Shown piece by piece: positions 28,801 to 43,800 of a DNA stretch of 60,000 nt. Made by a program: the position numbers and the translations under genes. The notes under the pieces are model-generated. The model did no database searches and was not told where the DNA came from. It saw only the letters and a program-made list of their open reading frames with translations. Numbering within the stretch: position 1 is the stretch's first letter; every line of letters starts with the position of its first letter. Location of the stretch: positions 83,064,644 to 83,124,643 of the forward strand of contig NC_088295.1 of the NCBI RefSeq assembly GCF_032854445.1, given 5' to 3'. Origin of the DNA: Liolophura sinensis (taxonomy: Eukaryota; Mollusca; Polyplacophora; Chitonida; Chitonidae).

Positions 28801-31800
28801 TCATTTTCTGAATGAATTCACGCAGAATATTTAATCTATCTATTAGTTTATTTATCTTTTTATTGGGGGTTGGGGAGGGGAGGCTTGTCATCCATAAGAA
28901 ATCTAGCATACAATGGAATCACCCTTATTACATATTTTGAAAAAAGAGGGAGCGTATGACCTTAATAATCCAGAGGTACGTGTAGAACGCGCGTCGTTTG
29001 AGAGAACTTACGCCTTCTTCTTCTTGTTGTAATCAAATGCAAGACATTTCTTTCTCTGGAAGCATCGTCGGGCGCAGGTTTCTGGGTCAACATTTTCTCT
29101 GCTATACTTGTCTTCCTTGCTTCTCAGATGGAGACCAGCATACTTGTCAACACCGGACAACCAAGCTGAAAAAAAAAACAACGTTTGTAGAGTTCATCTT
29201 CCACTGGAAAGCATACATATACATGTATGTACTCAACTGTATGAAATAACTACAACACAAATGCCTTCATCTTTGCAGTGTTCAAAACACTGTGAACTAA
29301 CCATTTGACAAAAAGTTTCATAAAGCGATTAAAAAAAGTTTCATTAATTTTCTAAATTTGTTTCAAAGTCAGGTCTATAATCCTCCCAATTGAAGATCTA
29401 ATGAGAGCACGCGTTACAGAAACTTTACCCTAACAGTGTTGTGGACTAAAGCTAAATATTTTCAGTGTCAGAACATCCATTAACAAATTTAACAGTGTCC
29501 TTCAACTACATGTACGTACTTGTGAAAGCTTTATCTGTGCCTAGGTTTTCCTCTTTATTTTCTCTATAATCTATTTCTCTTATTTATTCCGTTTATTATC
29601 TTATTTATTGCGTTTATCCAAGCGTTTATTTATCAGCATATTAAGGGTGCGCAAAAGAGAATTATTTATTTTTTCATTTAAAATGGTGATTTACGCCGTA
29701 CTCAAGAATATTTCATTTGCATACATACTACTTCAGCCAGCATTATGTCCGGAAGAAACCGGAGCAGAGCGCGGGGGAAACCCACGACCATCAGCAGGAA
29801 GTTGCACACACACCCCACGCATGACCGGAAAGGAAGCCAACCAGAGCTTGACGTGAACAAGTGGAGACTGAATTGGCGAGAAACTCGTGGGTCATTGTGC
29901 TGCGCTAGTACACTAACCACAAAGGCACGGAGGCCCCCATAAGAAAATCAGATATAAATAAACATGCCTACAGCATGTCCAAAAAAGCTCCTTCACTCTT
30001 GTTCTCATTTAAGGCTTGACTTGTACGCTCCCCTTTACAGACCCACACTGCATGTGGTACTACACCGTGCACTACTCACCAGCATCAGGCCTATAACCTT
30101 TGGGAGGGAACTGACACAAGAAGGGACGTTTCTCCTCACACGGTTTGTCCTGCCATTCCTGTTTGGAGCCAGCCGTAGCCGCACCACAGTTCTGTTCCTG
30201 GTCAGGGTCATTTGGCTGGTGAAAGAAAAAACATTAACATAAAAGGTATGATAGGGAGACTCAATCAGGGATTGATTCACCGGTGAGATCAGGCAGTCCA
30301 TTCATCCAATGATAGCAGAGACGGTTTACGGTTTCATTGATAAACACGCAATGTTCCAGTATCGCTTGAAAGTCATCACATTATTGTTCCTGATTCTGCT
30401 CATAATGACTGACAGAGTTCAACACAGAAGACAGGACATCATTATGTCTCCGTTAACATAACCCTAATCACTCACTCAACCCACAAGATCTGGCCATATG
30501 GCCATTTGATATCCTTTATCACCCGCATAAATCTTAACCTTTGCATGGTCAGCCTCTCCCTGGTAAACCTTTTAGTGAGCCTTTCACCCAAGTGAGCCTT
30601 TAAACCTGTTGATCCTTTCACCCAAATGAGCCCTTCGCGCAAAATTGAGCCTCTGACCCAGCTGAGGTTTTCCATTCACACTCAAGAGAGCATTTCTATG
30701 TTTTGCCTTTCACAGTGAGAGCTTTTTGTTAGGTGAGTATTCATCTGATAAGCCTTTCAACAGATGAGCTTTCTCCCAAATGAACCTTTCCCTGGTGAGC
30801 CTTTCACCGAAAGCCTTTCACCACGGTGTTATCCACGGGGAAGATGGCTATCTAACTTTTACCCAATGCCATTTAACAGATCATCAAGAAAGCATCCCGT
30901 GTTACAATATTCACCATTAGACTATTTCACAGCAACGTCAGGAGATTAATGGCTATTGCCGCAGTATGTATGTACATCTAAATAGAAAACAATTTGTTTT
31001 GTTTTTACACTCACCTGCTTTTTTTTCCAGAAAGTTTTCCCAACTGGTACACGAATGTCATTCCACTGCCAATAGAAGTCTCCTTTCATGTCCAAATCAT
31101 TAAAGCCGATAAAGTATACATCTTTAAATCTGTAACAAAAAAACACGTAAAGCATGAAGGAAATGGCTGAAAACTGAGCATACATGTACCTCAAAATCTC
31201 TGAATTCTAGACGAATGGTGAGAATGTAAGTGATACCAGCTGATCAATCCTGTTCTTTCAAGTTAAGAAGTCAGAAATATTCCATCAAGCCATTAACGTA
31301 TCCATTTTTACATCTTTTTATTGGTTTTATAAAAGGTTCGTAAATGACTGAAAAAGTGTGGTACGTGTTCCACAAATTATTCTTCTTCAAGCACTTACGA
31401 CGAAAAGATCTACCTTTGTAGCAATAACAATGTAAATATGTAAGATGAAAACTACTAGAATTTTAGAAAACTTAACCCAGTCCCTGATGTGATTACAGTA
31501 AATCAGTGGTATTACACAGTCTTTTTTAAACAGTTATCTATTTATTTGATTGGTGTTTTACCCCACACTGAGAACTTTTCACTTATACGACGGCGGCCAG
31601 AATGAAGTAAACTTGAGTCTCAATCGTTCGCATTAGTGAGGGGCTCCTGGGTCATTGTGATACACTAGAACGCTTACCCTCTTTTTTTAACAACCCAGTA
31701 AAAAGACAATTTATCAAAAAACTATTTTTTACCCTTCTGAGTTGTCATTAATGAATTTGTAGGTGGCGTCATTGTCAACGATTGCTAGGTGGCCTCCATT

Positions 31801-34800
31801 CCTGGTGCACTCGGTCTGAGCATCGAACCAGTTCATTTTCGTCGAGTAAAACTGGTAGCAGATGCCGGTATCTTGATTGCGAATGTCAGCTTCTCGTGGG
31901 CAGTGGGAAACTACAACACAAACCCATCAGTCATTTGTCCGCAGCAAGAATACTACCAGGCACTAGATCATTTAAATCGAGTGATCATCATAATCAGCTG
32001 GTGAATAGCTTAAGATAACAGCAAACCAGGGATTAAACTTTTTTATTGGATACATAACATGTCTCAAATATATACATGTTCACAGTTTACATGTACATAT
32101 TCATGTTGGTATTTATGTTACATTCTGTTAGTGGTGACAAACAGTCAGGTCGGTGGGTGAACATTACATTTACTTCTGTTAGTGGTGACAAACAGTCAGG
32201 TCGGTGGGTGAACATTACATTTACTTCTGTTAGTGGTGACAAACAGTCAGGTCGGTGGGTGAACATTACATTTACTTCTGTTATTGGTGACAAACAGTCA
32301 GGTCGGTGGGTGAACATTACATTTACTTCTGTTAGTGGTGACAAACAGTCAGGTCGGTGGGTGAACATTACATTTACTTCTGTTAGTGGTGACAAACAGT
32401 CAGGTCGGTGGGTGAACATTACATTTACTTCTGTTAGTGGTGACAAACAGTCAGGTCGGTGGGTGAACATTACATTTACTTCTGTTATTGGTGACAAACA
32501 GTCAGGTCGGTGGGTGGACATTACATTTACTTCTGTTAGTGGTGACAAACAGTCAGGTCGGTGGGTGGACATTACATTTACTTCTGTTAGTAGTGACAAA
32601 CAGTCAGGTCGGTGGGTGGACATTACATTTACTTCTGTTAGTGGTGACAAACAGTCAGGTCGGTGGGTGAACATTACATTTACTTCTGTTATTGGTGACA
32701 AACAGTCAGGTCGGTGGGTGGACATTACATTTACTTCTGTTAGTGGTGGCAAACAGTCAGGTCGGTGGGTGGGCATTACATTTACTTCTGTTAGTGGTGA
32801 CAAACAGTCAGGTCGGTGGGTGGACATTACATTTACTTCTGTTAGTGGTGACAAACAGTCAGGTCGGTGGGTGGGCATTACATTTACTTCTGTTAGTGGT
32901 GACAAACAGTCAGGTCGGTGGGTGGACATTACATTTACTTCTGTTAGTGGTGACAAACAGTCAGGTCGGTGGGTGAACATTACATTTACTTCTGTTAGTG
33001 GTGACAAACAGTCAGGTCGGTGGGTGGACATTACATTTACTTCTGTTAGTGGTGACAAACAGCCAGGTCGGCGGGTGGACATTACATTTACTTCTGTTAG
33101 TGGTGACAAACAGTCAGGTCGGTGGGTGGACATTACATTTATTTCTGTTAGTGGTGACAAACAGTCAGGCCGGTGGGTGGACATTACATTTACTTCTGTT
33201 AGTGGTGACAAACAGTCAGGTTTGTGGGTGGACATTACATTTACTTCTGTTAGTAGTGACAAACAGTCAGGTCGGTGGGTGGACATTACATTTACTTCTG
33301 TTAGTGGTAACAAACAGTCAGGTTTTTGGGTGGACATTATATTTACTTTATCAAAAGAGCAAATACATGTTTACTGTATTATGGCCCACTGCGAAACGAC
33401 TGTGTAAGTTGAAGTTGATAACTTTGGTATACTTAAACACAATTCTTACATCTTCTGGACTTGTGGCTGCCAAATACACAGTCTTTGTCTTTTTCAAGGT
33501 TGCCTTTCTCCACGGTGAAGATGTTATCGGATAGAATTTCACACCTTGATAAGAAAAAGGCAAAAATGTCATAATAGTCACCGTGTGATAGGACAATAAC
33601 AAACAACAACATGCTTTTAACACAAAATGTTTTCTCTTTTGAGGTCATCATAGGAAAGTATATACTGCACATGTATGACAACATTTATACACCTGTAAGG
33701 AAAAAATCTGATAAACTTTCCTTCATGCATGACTCTTCCTTTTCCTTCATTGCTCCGTGGGCGTGTTTGGTCAAATTCTCGATGTTCTATCATTTTCACA
33801 TGGGCTACTCACTTAATGATCCTTGACGTTCTATCATTTTCACATGGGCTACTCATTTAATGATCCTTGACACTATCATTTTCACATGGGCTACTCACTT
33901 AATGATCCTTGACGCTCTGTCGTTTTCATATGGGCTACTCACTTAATGATCCTTGACGTTCTATCATTTTCACATGGGCTACTCACTTAATGATCCTTGA
34001 CGCTCTGTCGTTTTCATATGGGCTACTCACTTAATGATCCTTGACGTTCTATCATTTTCCTATGGGCTAATCACTTAATGATCCTTGACGTTCTATCATT
34101 TTCACATGGGCTACTCACTTAATGATCCTTGACGCTCTATCATTTTCACATGGGCTACTAACTTAATGATCCTTGACGCTCTATCATTTTCACATGGGCT
34201 ACTCACTTAATGATCCTTGACGTTCTATCATTTTCACATGGGCTACTCACTTAATGATCCTTGAGGTTCTATCATTTTCGTAGGGGCTACTCACTTAACG
34301 ATCCTTGACGTTCTATCATTTTCATATGGGTTACACTTAATGATCCTTGACGCTCTATCGTTTTCCTATGGGCTACTCACTTAATGATTCTTGATGTTCT
34401 ATCATTTCCACATGGGCTACTCACGTAATGATCCTTGACGCTCTATCGTTTTCATATGGGCTACTCACGTAATGATCCTTGAGGTTCTATCATTTTCACA
34501 TGGGCTACTCACTTAACGATCTTTGACGCTCAATCATTTTCATATGGGCTACTCACTTAATGATCCTTGTTTTGTGCCATGCTGAAGTAAGCATTTTCCT
34601 CTGTATTTTAAGTACACATGTACGAGAAGAAACTGAGTATAGCGAAAGACAAATTACTTCAACTCACAATGAGGGAGTCTCACAATCGTGCTAATAAGTC
34701 CCACCAATTCCAAGGCTAATTCTCTCAAACACGGACCATAGGTTTAAAGAGAACTAAACCTGAATTCAAACTGAACCATTACACTTATACTTTCATCCAA

Positions 34801-37800
34801 ATAACTCAATTTTTATATGGCAAATACAATAGCTCACTTCTTCTTCTTCTTGAAAAAGTTGATTCCAAGACACTTTTTGCGACGGTCGCAAACTCTGGCA
34901 CATTTGTTTTCATCTGGTATGTCATCAATGGTGTAGCTCTTCTCACTCACGAGCCTAAAGCCTTTCCTCAGTGAAAAAACTTGTGTAAAATCTGTAAGAA
35001 TATAAGAATTAAGTTCATGTCCAAAGAAAGCCAACAACAATACACCGCCCACAACACGGAATAATTGAACCCGATGTTAGTGTTAAAAATGTCTCAAATA
35101 CTTATAATCAAAAATGGGTGTCAATGTGATCACTGAGATGACAGTATCAGCTTCATAATGATCAAGTTTTTTTCACTGTATGCAAAGAAATTTTAAGCAG
35201 TGAACAAATTCTGGTGAATTCTTTCACTCTATCTATGAGAAGAGCCACAGTTGCTTTGCTTTCGTTTCATGCCCATGGCGTATTTACATACTGTGTAAAG
35301 TAAATGACGTCAAATTTAAAAAATGACTAATTTGAACATTTTACCTGAATCTGAGAACCTTAGAAATGTGATTTGAGGTTTGTGTCGAAGGTACGACCAT
35401 AACCTTCTGGAAAATTGTAAAATTCACATAAATCGATACTTTGTACTTGCCCATAAAAATATAACGCAACGACAGCAAACCTTTCCACAAAACCATTTTA
35501 GCACAATAAGTATCACCAAGACAACATTCACTATAGATATCATAGGAACACAAGGTTATCTTAGGTCCACCTTACATTTAAAAGGGTTGATGGTAGATGA
35601 TAAATATCCTGTTTTCTTACCGACGGCAACATCAGCTGCTCTGCGGAACTCACAGACAAAGTTACGGGACTCTGAGCATTTCTTGTCCTGAGCCTTCATC
35701 TTGTCCTTGACGGTCGCCATCAAACAATTCTGCTCTCGTTTGCCATTGGGCTAAACAAAGACAAAAAAAACTAGTCAAAGGTGATGTTCTCTCAAACAAA
35801 CTGCACTGTAGTACTGTTTGCGGAATGAGTTACAAAAACAGCAGTACCACTGCAGCACTCCTCTGTCTTGCATATGTCGTGAAGGTTTAGATGATAATCT
35901 CAAGAAAACTCCATAAACATGCTTTTCATGTTAGAGATATGATGGTAACAACGGTCAGACAAAAAAGGCAAAAGTCACAATGACCATCTCTGCAAACTCT
36001 AAATTGTCTTAGGCTCAGAGAAACCGAATAATGGGCACAAAACTCTGCCAAACATGCACATTAAACTTATATGCAAATCTATATCAGGATATGCCAAATG
36101 GTCATTTGAGTAAAATGTCAGGAATTTTACTTTGCCCTTGCGTGAGCGTGGGGGGAGGTGGGGGGGCGGTGTAACGAGTATTTATTTCCTTTCAGCTTCC
36201 AGCCTCACCTGTCCTTTCTTCCAGAAGTCAATTTTGACTGGCACTGATGTGTCGCCCACGTGCATCACAAACTTGCCCTCCTCTAGCTTATCCGTGTAAC
36301 TGATCCAGATGTCACTCTTCACTCTAAAAATAGAACACACAATGAACTGGTACACCACACAAGCTAACAACAAGCATTTAGACGGAATTGTAAGGATTCA
36401 AGTATTCTTTATGCAACAGTTACAGTATTTCTCATCATTATTACTGATTTTACAGGCTTAAAGGGGTGAAGCTTCTATTATGCTGTTATCTGTAATTGGC
36501 ATGCATATGACATGTTATGGCTTTTTCATCGAACATTTTCCATGCGTGGACTAATGAAAGATGGTGGGCCTTCTAACAAAATCACAAGTTGTGACCTTTT
36601 GTATATGACACAAGAACAGTATTCAAACGCATACATACAAATGAAGATATGTATGGAATCATCAAGAAAAAGCTTACTTCTTTTTCAAAAATTGTATCGT
36701 TTGCTCGTCATCAAAGACAACTAGATTTCCTCCCTCATTCAAGCAATACTGATATGCTTCTTGCCAGGCCAATTTGTTCTTGTAGAACTTGTAGCAACGG
36801 TTGTTTTTAGAGTTGGTGAAACTTCCTGAAGGACACTCAGCATCAACTTGTTCTTTCACTTAAAAAACAGGCATGGTACATTTTTTATTTTCCTCTAGCA
36901 CAGACTTTTGCAACTATTTAAAATATTAAAGAAAAATTATAAAAGCTAATTATAACCAACTGAAATGTTAGTTCAGACCAAAATAGTCAGATTTCGTCTA
37001 AGTAAATTTATGTTTTAGACTTATGAATAATTTGTTTTGTCCATTTTTCATTAAATATTTCTGAAATAAGAAGCGTAGACTCTTTTAATAAGGGAAATAG
37101 ATGTATTACTTGAAAACTTGTAACTGTACTTGCATCAAACTTTTTGGGTAAAGACACGTTCATAGAAGGAGCGTCTTGCTGCTACCTTTAACGCAAAGCC
37201 CAGCATTTTGTTCATTCTTATTACATTATTCACTCCAAGGAACAAAAAATACAGAATCCCCAAAAAGAAATTCCTTTAAAAGAGCTTCCCAATAACGGTA
37301 AATCTACATTACCTATCTATTGTGACGTTTGAATTAAAGTTAACATGATAAATACATATATAATCACAGGTGTACCACACATCATCAGGATCACTTCATC
37401 AGAACTGTTCTAATAATGTAGGTACTTTGGACTTACCTTTGCAATTTCGACTGGAGCTACCCTTGCCTTTCTTGCCGCGTTTCTTACATTCTTTACTAGA
37501 TCCACGGCTTCGTCCTTTGCCTTTCCCATAGTACCGCAGTGGCGCTTCGCACAGGTAGGCATACTCAGCCTTACAGCTCCTGTCCCTCCATCTACAGTCA
37601 GTTTTGGGATTGACAACAGCACAGTCAGCTCCCTTTTTGCCAGCAACGTGCATGTCGTTAGGTTCATTCTTGTCCCAGTTGACAAAGCCTCCCTGAAACA
37701 GTTTACACCATATTCTTCATTTCATTTACAATGACAAGTAAAGAGCAAGCATTCCTTGTATTAACGGGCCAAAAAAAAATATTTATTTCATTGTTGTTTA

Positions 37801-40800
37801 ATGCCATCCACAAGAATTTTCACTTGTGATAGTGAGTTGTGCCACTGACCCATGGCAAGTTACTGACAAACTATTCCGTATGCACAGCCATGAACACCAC
37901 ATTATTGGAAGATAAGTGGGCTTCCACATAAATTAGGCCGCGCAAACAGCCACACAATCTCTTTTTACTACTTCCTGCCATAAAGGTCTCATGAACATTG
38001 AAAGCAATTTACCCAAAATATAACTCTCATATCACACCTAAAATCAAAATTTACCATGCCCCACTCATGATGTGAAAAACTCTACATACAAAACTCTACT
38101 TGTTTCTTTCAAAGAAACATATTATATATGGATGAAAACTAAATGAACACTGAACTTGTTATCCATATGTAAGGTATTTGGCCCTTGAAAGATCATTAAA
38201 ACCTAGGAAGTATGAATGGAGATCTTAACAATTTATATCTCCAGATTGCACAGGAACTGAATATATATAAACGAAAAGATTTGTCAATTATTCTATTTAC
38301 CCTTTCACTGAATGGAGTTTTATCGGCATATATCCAGTCCTTGCGCTTCTGATACAATCCAAACCAGATAACATCGTTGATCCCACGTTTCTTTCTGCAA
38401 AATAAGAAAATTCAATCTGCTCTGACATCTGATATACATGACGTATCTGAGTGATATTGTTATTCACGACAGGAATGGCTGATAGAAGACTTCTTTTGCA
38501 TATGTGGTATGCAACACGTTTTTTTTCAAATTACTACTAACAGCACAATAATGTGTATAAAGTAAAATCCTCTTTGAGCGAATAACTTTGATCATAAGAC
38601 ATTTAAATACAGCTGTCTGGCAATGCTCTTTTCAACTACTAGAATGTTTTGCAACAAATATTTGTGATTGTTAGTGTTTTGACAAACAATTGGCTTTTGG
38701 TTAACACAATGACATGAATGATAAACATATGTATTCAGACATGAATACATTGAGTTTCAGTTTCAGTTTCCGCGGAGGAATCAAGCATTGCACGACTATG
38801 TGCTTCATACAAAAGCGGACATTCCTAGAGTTACCAAAGGGTGTGGATAGGTTTTAACATTGCATTAATTCCCAAAACACTCACGTAAACTGGGATAACA
38901 TATGTTGAATACTGGAAGAATTGATGCTGGCAAGATGACCATGCAGTTTCTGGCAATCCTGTTCAGCTTTGGAGAAACTTTTCTTCTTAGATTTATAGAT
39001 GTAGCACCTGTTGTTGTCTTCAAAGTCGCATCCTGTATTTACCAATGAAGAAAAATGTGAGTGAAATGTTGTAGCAATCTAATAATAAATATTTCAAATG
39101 CTCCACTTCAACAAAAGGCAAACATTAGTCCCAATGACTAAATAACCCGCCATGACATGTATGAGTCATTGGTGTACACAGTATTTTAAGCCAAGTATTA
39201 GGCTAAGTTTACCAGCTGTAAGAAAAATGTAAAAAAGGAACAAAATGCAAAAATTATGACACCGAGTTCAAGTCCCAGCCCACACAAAGGCACACATTCT
39301 TATAGGTTCTTTGTTCAAAAATTTCCACATGTAACGATCGCAAAGGGTTACAAAATTATTACATAATACCAGCATATTAACCATCAGTGTGAATGAGCAT
39401 TTTCTCTAGCATGATAAACTATTGCATGTATATATCCGCAAACTTACACGAGGCAAAGCATCCTGGATGGGTTACGCTGGAAAAATATTACAGATAACAC
39501 ACAAATTTGAGGCACACGGGACATCTTTCTTTTGTTCCCCGAATTTTGTGTGCAAGCACTACACGAATGTGTTCATCTGTTCTCCATTTACTCAAATGAG
39601 TCTTAGCAACCTCACGATGTCAGGGGCCGGATTCATGAAGCTCACTCAGATAAGTAAGCCCTTGATACCAGAACAACTGGTATTGTAGAGATATGAAGTG
39701 AACTTAGTCACTTAACACTAAGTTTACTTCATGAAACTGATGCCTTACTTATGACATTAATTCAATGAAAAAGAGAGTTTATAAAGGTAGGCCTAGACAC
39801 ATAATCTGTGTTCTCCATTGTTTAACATCAGGTATATAAAATATTCTCGCTGTGATATATTATATATCGATATTCTCGGTGAATGTATACTGCGTCACAA
39901 TATAAGCTTCATATTGTCGATTTATTTACGTTCCCATTTCATACAGAATGTGAGCATGTAGGTCCTAAATACAACACTTCAATGAATAAGTCATGAGAAA
40001 TTAAAAAATGCAAGAATACCCACATAACATAACACTTAAATACATACATGTAATATCATAATTAGCTTGGACTTCACCAGACACTTTATTCATGAATACA
40101 AGCATGTTACTCTAGTTCAAATGGTATTAAAATGAACAGTACAAACTGCGTTATTATCACTATCAGCGTAAGAGACACATACACGAGACCGATATTTTAC
40201 AACGCAGTGACAGTTTTACACACGGCTACTACCATGGCATAATATTTATGCCTATATTAATGTCTGCAATGGTAATTGCATGTCCATTAGGCGCATGAAA
40301 TCTTAAGTGTGATTTAATTGTGACGCAGGACTTCAAACTAAAGGCGATCATTTCATATTATTGAAATCTGATCATTAAACATACACATAATCACAATCGC
40401 CTACGTAAATAATTGGAGTAGTATTCTCCACAAGTAACCATGTGCCTCATTATAAATATTTTCTAGTAGTGATAACCTCCTCACATACACTTATGATTTC
40501 ATGCAGATACTGCAGTGAAATTATGCTCAATAAATTCACATTTCGCGGGGTTTTTCGCAGGCTGTTATAAAAACTTGGATCTAAACACTTTTCGAACGTC
40601 TCTGCGGGTGTGGGTTCATCATCGATGCGTCTGCAACACACTGCTTCGAGTAGAGGCTTACCTTCGTCCTCATCTTCCTCACTAGAAGATGATTCAGAGG
40701 ATCCACGCCTTCCTTTGCGATGTTTACGATCCTTCTTCTTCTTCTTTTTGCCCTTTTCTTTCTTATGCTTGCGTTTCTTGTCTTTCTTACCGCCTGATGG

Positions 40801-43800
40801 TAAGCGATCATGAATTCATATTGTACAAAAATGTTCAGAATACTGGAGGCTACATTTGCCTACCTTGTCGTTACTGATTTTTATAGCTGATCTGGAGTTA
40901 TTTATTAGTGAATGAAAGAGTATTTAACTTCAAGAAAAATTAGTTGACGATTTACATTAACTGGCCAATCTATTTCTTACAATTAGGCTAACATTTGTCT
41001 ATGTTAGGCTATATTTTAAGTCAAAGCCAGTCCATAAACCTATGAATGAGAATGGTAAAGATAAAGTTTGATTGGAAGTACAATTTCATTGACTTTTTGT
41101 TTACTAATTTATTTAGTTATTTGTTCCATCCCTTCACAAAATGCGGGCAGGTGCAGGCAATTTAAGTGATATGTATATACATACACCAGGATTCCAGGAA
41201 TTCTTGTTTACTTTAAGACAGTGCGTATATTAAGAGAGGCGTGAAAAGTCAAATAAATGGGCATATTAGCTACCGTCAGTTCTAGACACGTCCATATTTA
41301 CTATTCTCTGAGTGCTAAATGCAATCCCGGGTGATAAATGGTGCATATTTATTGTTCTCTGGGTGATAAACACAGCTGAGTGAGCTATCCGACACAGGTT
41401 TACTATTTCCTGAGTCCTGAAAAACACAGTCCCGGACTAGCCACCGAACATATTTACTGTTATGTTAACCATAAACACAGTCCTGAGTGAGCCAACGAAC
41501 ATATTTACTTTTATAAGTTAGTCACAAACGCAGCCTTGTGTGAGCCACCGAACATATTTACTGCTATGTTAACCATAGACACAGTCCTGAGTGAGCCACT
41601 GAACACATATGTATTTACTGTTATACTGATCAAAAACGCAGTCCTGGGTGAACCACTGAACATATTTGCTATTAAGTTAGTCATAGACGCAGTCTTGATT
41701 GAGTCACCGATAATATCCACCGTTATAAGTTAGTCATAGACGGCACAGTCCAGGGGGAGCCACCGATAATATTTACTGTAATAAGTTAGTCAAAGACGGC
41801 CTAGTCCAGGGTGAGCCACCGATAATATTTTACTGTTAGAAGTTATTCATAGACGACACAGTCCAGGGTGAGAACCGATAAATATTTACTGTTATAAGTT
41901 AGTCATAGACGGCATAGTCAAGGGTGATTCACCGATAATATTTACTGTTATAAGTTAGTCTTAGACGGCACAGTCCAGGTTGAGCCACCGATAATATTTA
42001 CTGTTATAAGTTAGTCATAGACGGTACAGCCTCGGTTGAGTTACTGCGCCGACCATATTTATTGTTACGTTAGTCATAAACGCCGTCCCGGATGAGGCAC
42101 GGAATGTATTAACTGTTATAAGTTAGTCATAGACGGTACAGTCTTGGGTGAGTCCCTGTGCCGACCATATTTATTGTTACGTTAGTCATAAACGCAGTCC
42201 CGGATGAGGCACGGAATGTATTAACTGTTGTCTGAGTCCTAAAACCGAGTTTGTTTCAACAACCGCTGTATGGAGAAGTCTTGCAGCGGGCGTATAAACA
42301 CATTCTCAATTCATGCAATATACGTGCATATTTGGTTTCGCAATCGGTGCCACAAAAAACGGTGTTAAGAAAGAGAAGCAGTGTTCACAAGAAAGGAATG
42401 TGAAAGTCTTTCTTTTTCTCCGTGTTTGCGAGTAATTAAGAAAGAAATGAAAAGTGCACGAGACTTAATTTGCTGAAATGAATGCACCTTACCACGAACA
42501 ATGACCTGAGTTGATTCAATTTTACCTACAGCAAAGAAGAAGTCATTGATAAAATGTATACACTTTGTCTCCACAACATGGCATGCCCTAAAGAGTACAC
42601 CGATATGTTACGTCTTTAGATAAAACTTGCGTGTTCTATATAAGCTTTCTTATGCAATAAAATACTTCAGAACTTTCTAACTGTACAGACATGTTCATTT
42701 AAGCTTTCGCGGTTTCAGTAAGGTAGATAAGCGAAAGATTGCGAATGTATATACTGTCAATTAAACTAGACCTGTACATATAAACATGATTACAACTCTA
42801 TAATCATGTAATTTTGTTGACTTGGCCGACTTACGCATTTTTTCACCAGACCCTTCCCCGCTCCCTCTGCGCATGCCCTTCCAGCTGCCACCGCCTTCCA
42901 TATTCCAGCCACCACCGCGTTCCATATTCCAGCCACCACCGCCTTCCATATTCCATCCGCCGCCGCCTTTCATCTTCCATCCGCCGCCGCCCATCATCCA
43001 GCTTTCGTGACCACCTTCCATCTTCCAGCTGGCGCCTTTCGTCTTCCAGCTCTTGCCTTTCATCTTCCATCTACCGCTGCTGTCGCCGCCTTCCATACTC
43101 CAGCTGCCACCGCCACTACCTCCGCCTCCAAACATCATGCCGCCTTTGCTACCGCCTGACATATGTCCAATCTTCATGCCTTTCATCTCGAAGCTTCCAA
43201 ATTTCATGCCTTTGATTCTCTTTTTGCCATTGTTTTCCATGGAGTCGAAGTCCATGTCAAACTGCATTCCTTTCATATCGCCCACGGACATGTCACCAAA
43301 ACCTTTCTTACCACCTGCAGATTTAACAGTTATTACCTATTTTTTGTCACAGTGTTAATTGTGCAAAGTCCAGTGCATTCCTCCATTTGATTTGGAGCAC
43401 AACTGCTTTCATTTCCGAACCTCTAATATGTTCGCCTTAATTTAAGCGTTTTGACTTTTCGCTATGAAACCTGTTAAATCATATTTTATATTTTGCTATC
43501 ACATAATTGACGAGTAACGTTAGACAATATGTTTTTCACTTTTAGCCTAAATTGGTTATCCTCATTTACAGATTCCAAAATAAAAAAAGGTGCAAATCGA
43601 GGAATTCATGTGTTCGAGTCAAACCACTTGCTGAACCCATAAATCGCAAGGCCCCATCAAATATATGCGTGATGAAATTCGCACTTGTTTCATAACAAGC
43701 GCCATGAAGCCAAGGTGAAGGTGTAAGCGCACATAATTAAGTCAGTTGATATGAATATTGTCATTATCCTTTACTGTCAGCACGGTTTGGAAATTTGGAA

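Noticed and set aside
32076-33407. 443-codon plus-strand frame of 17-residue repeats
   Set aside because: Created by the 51-bp minisatellite; open on both strands, near-identical copies, no start or splice context, no domain.
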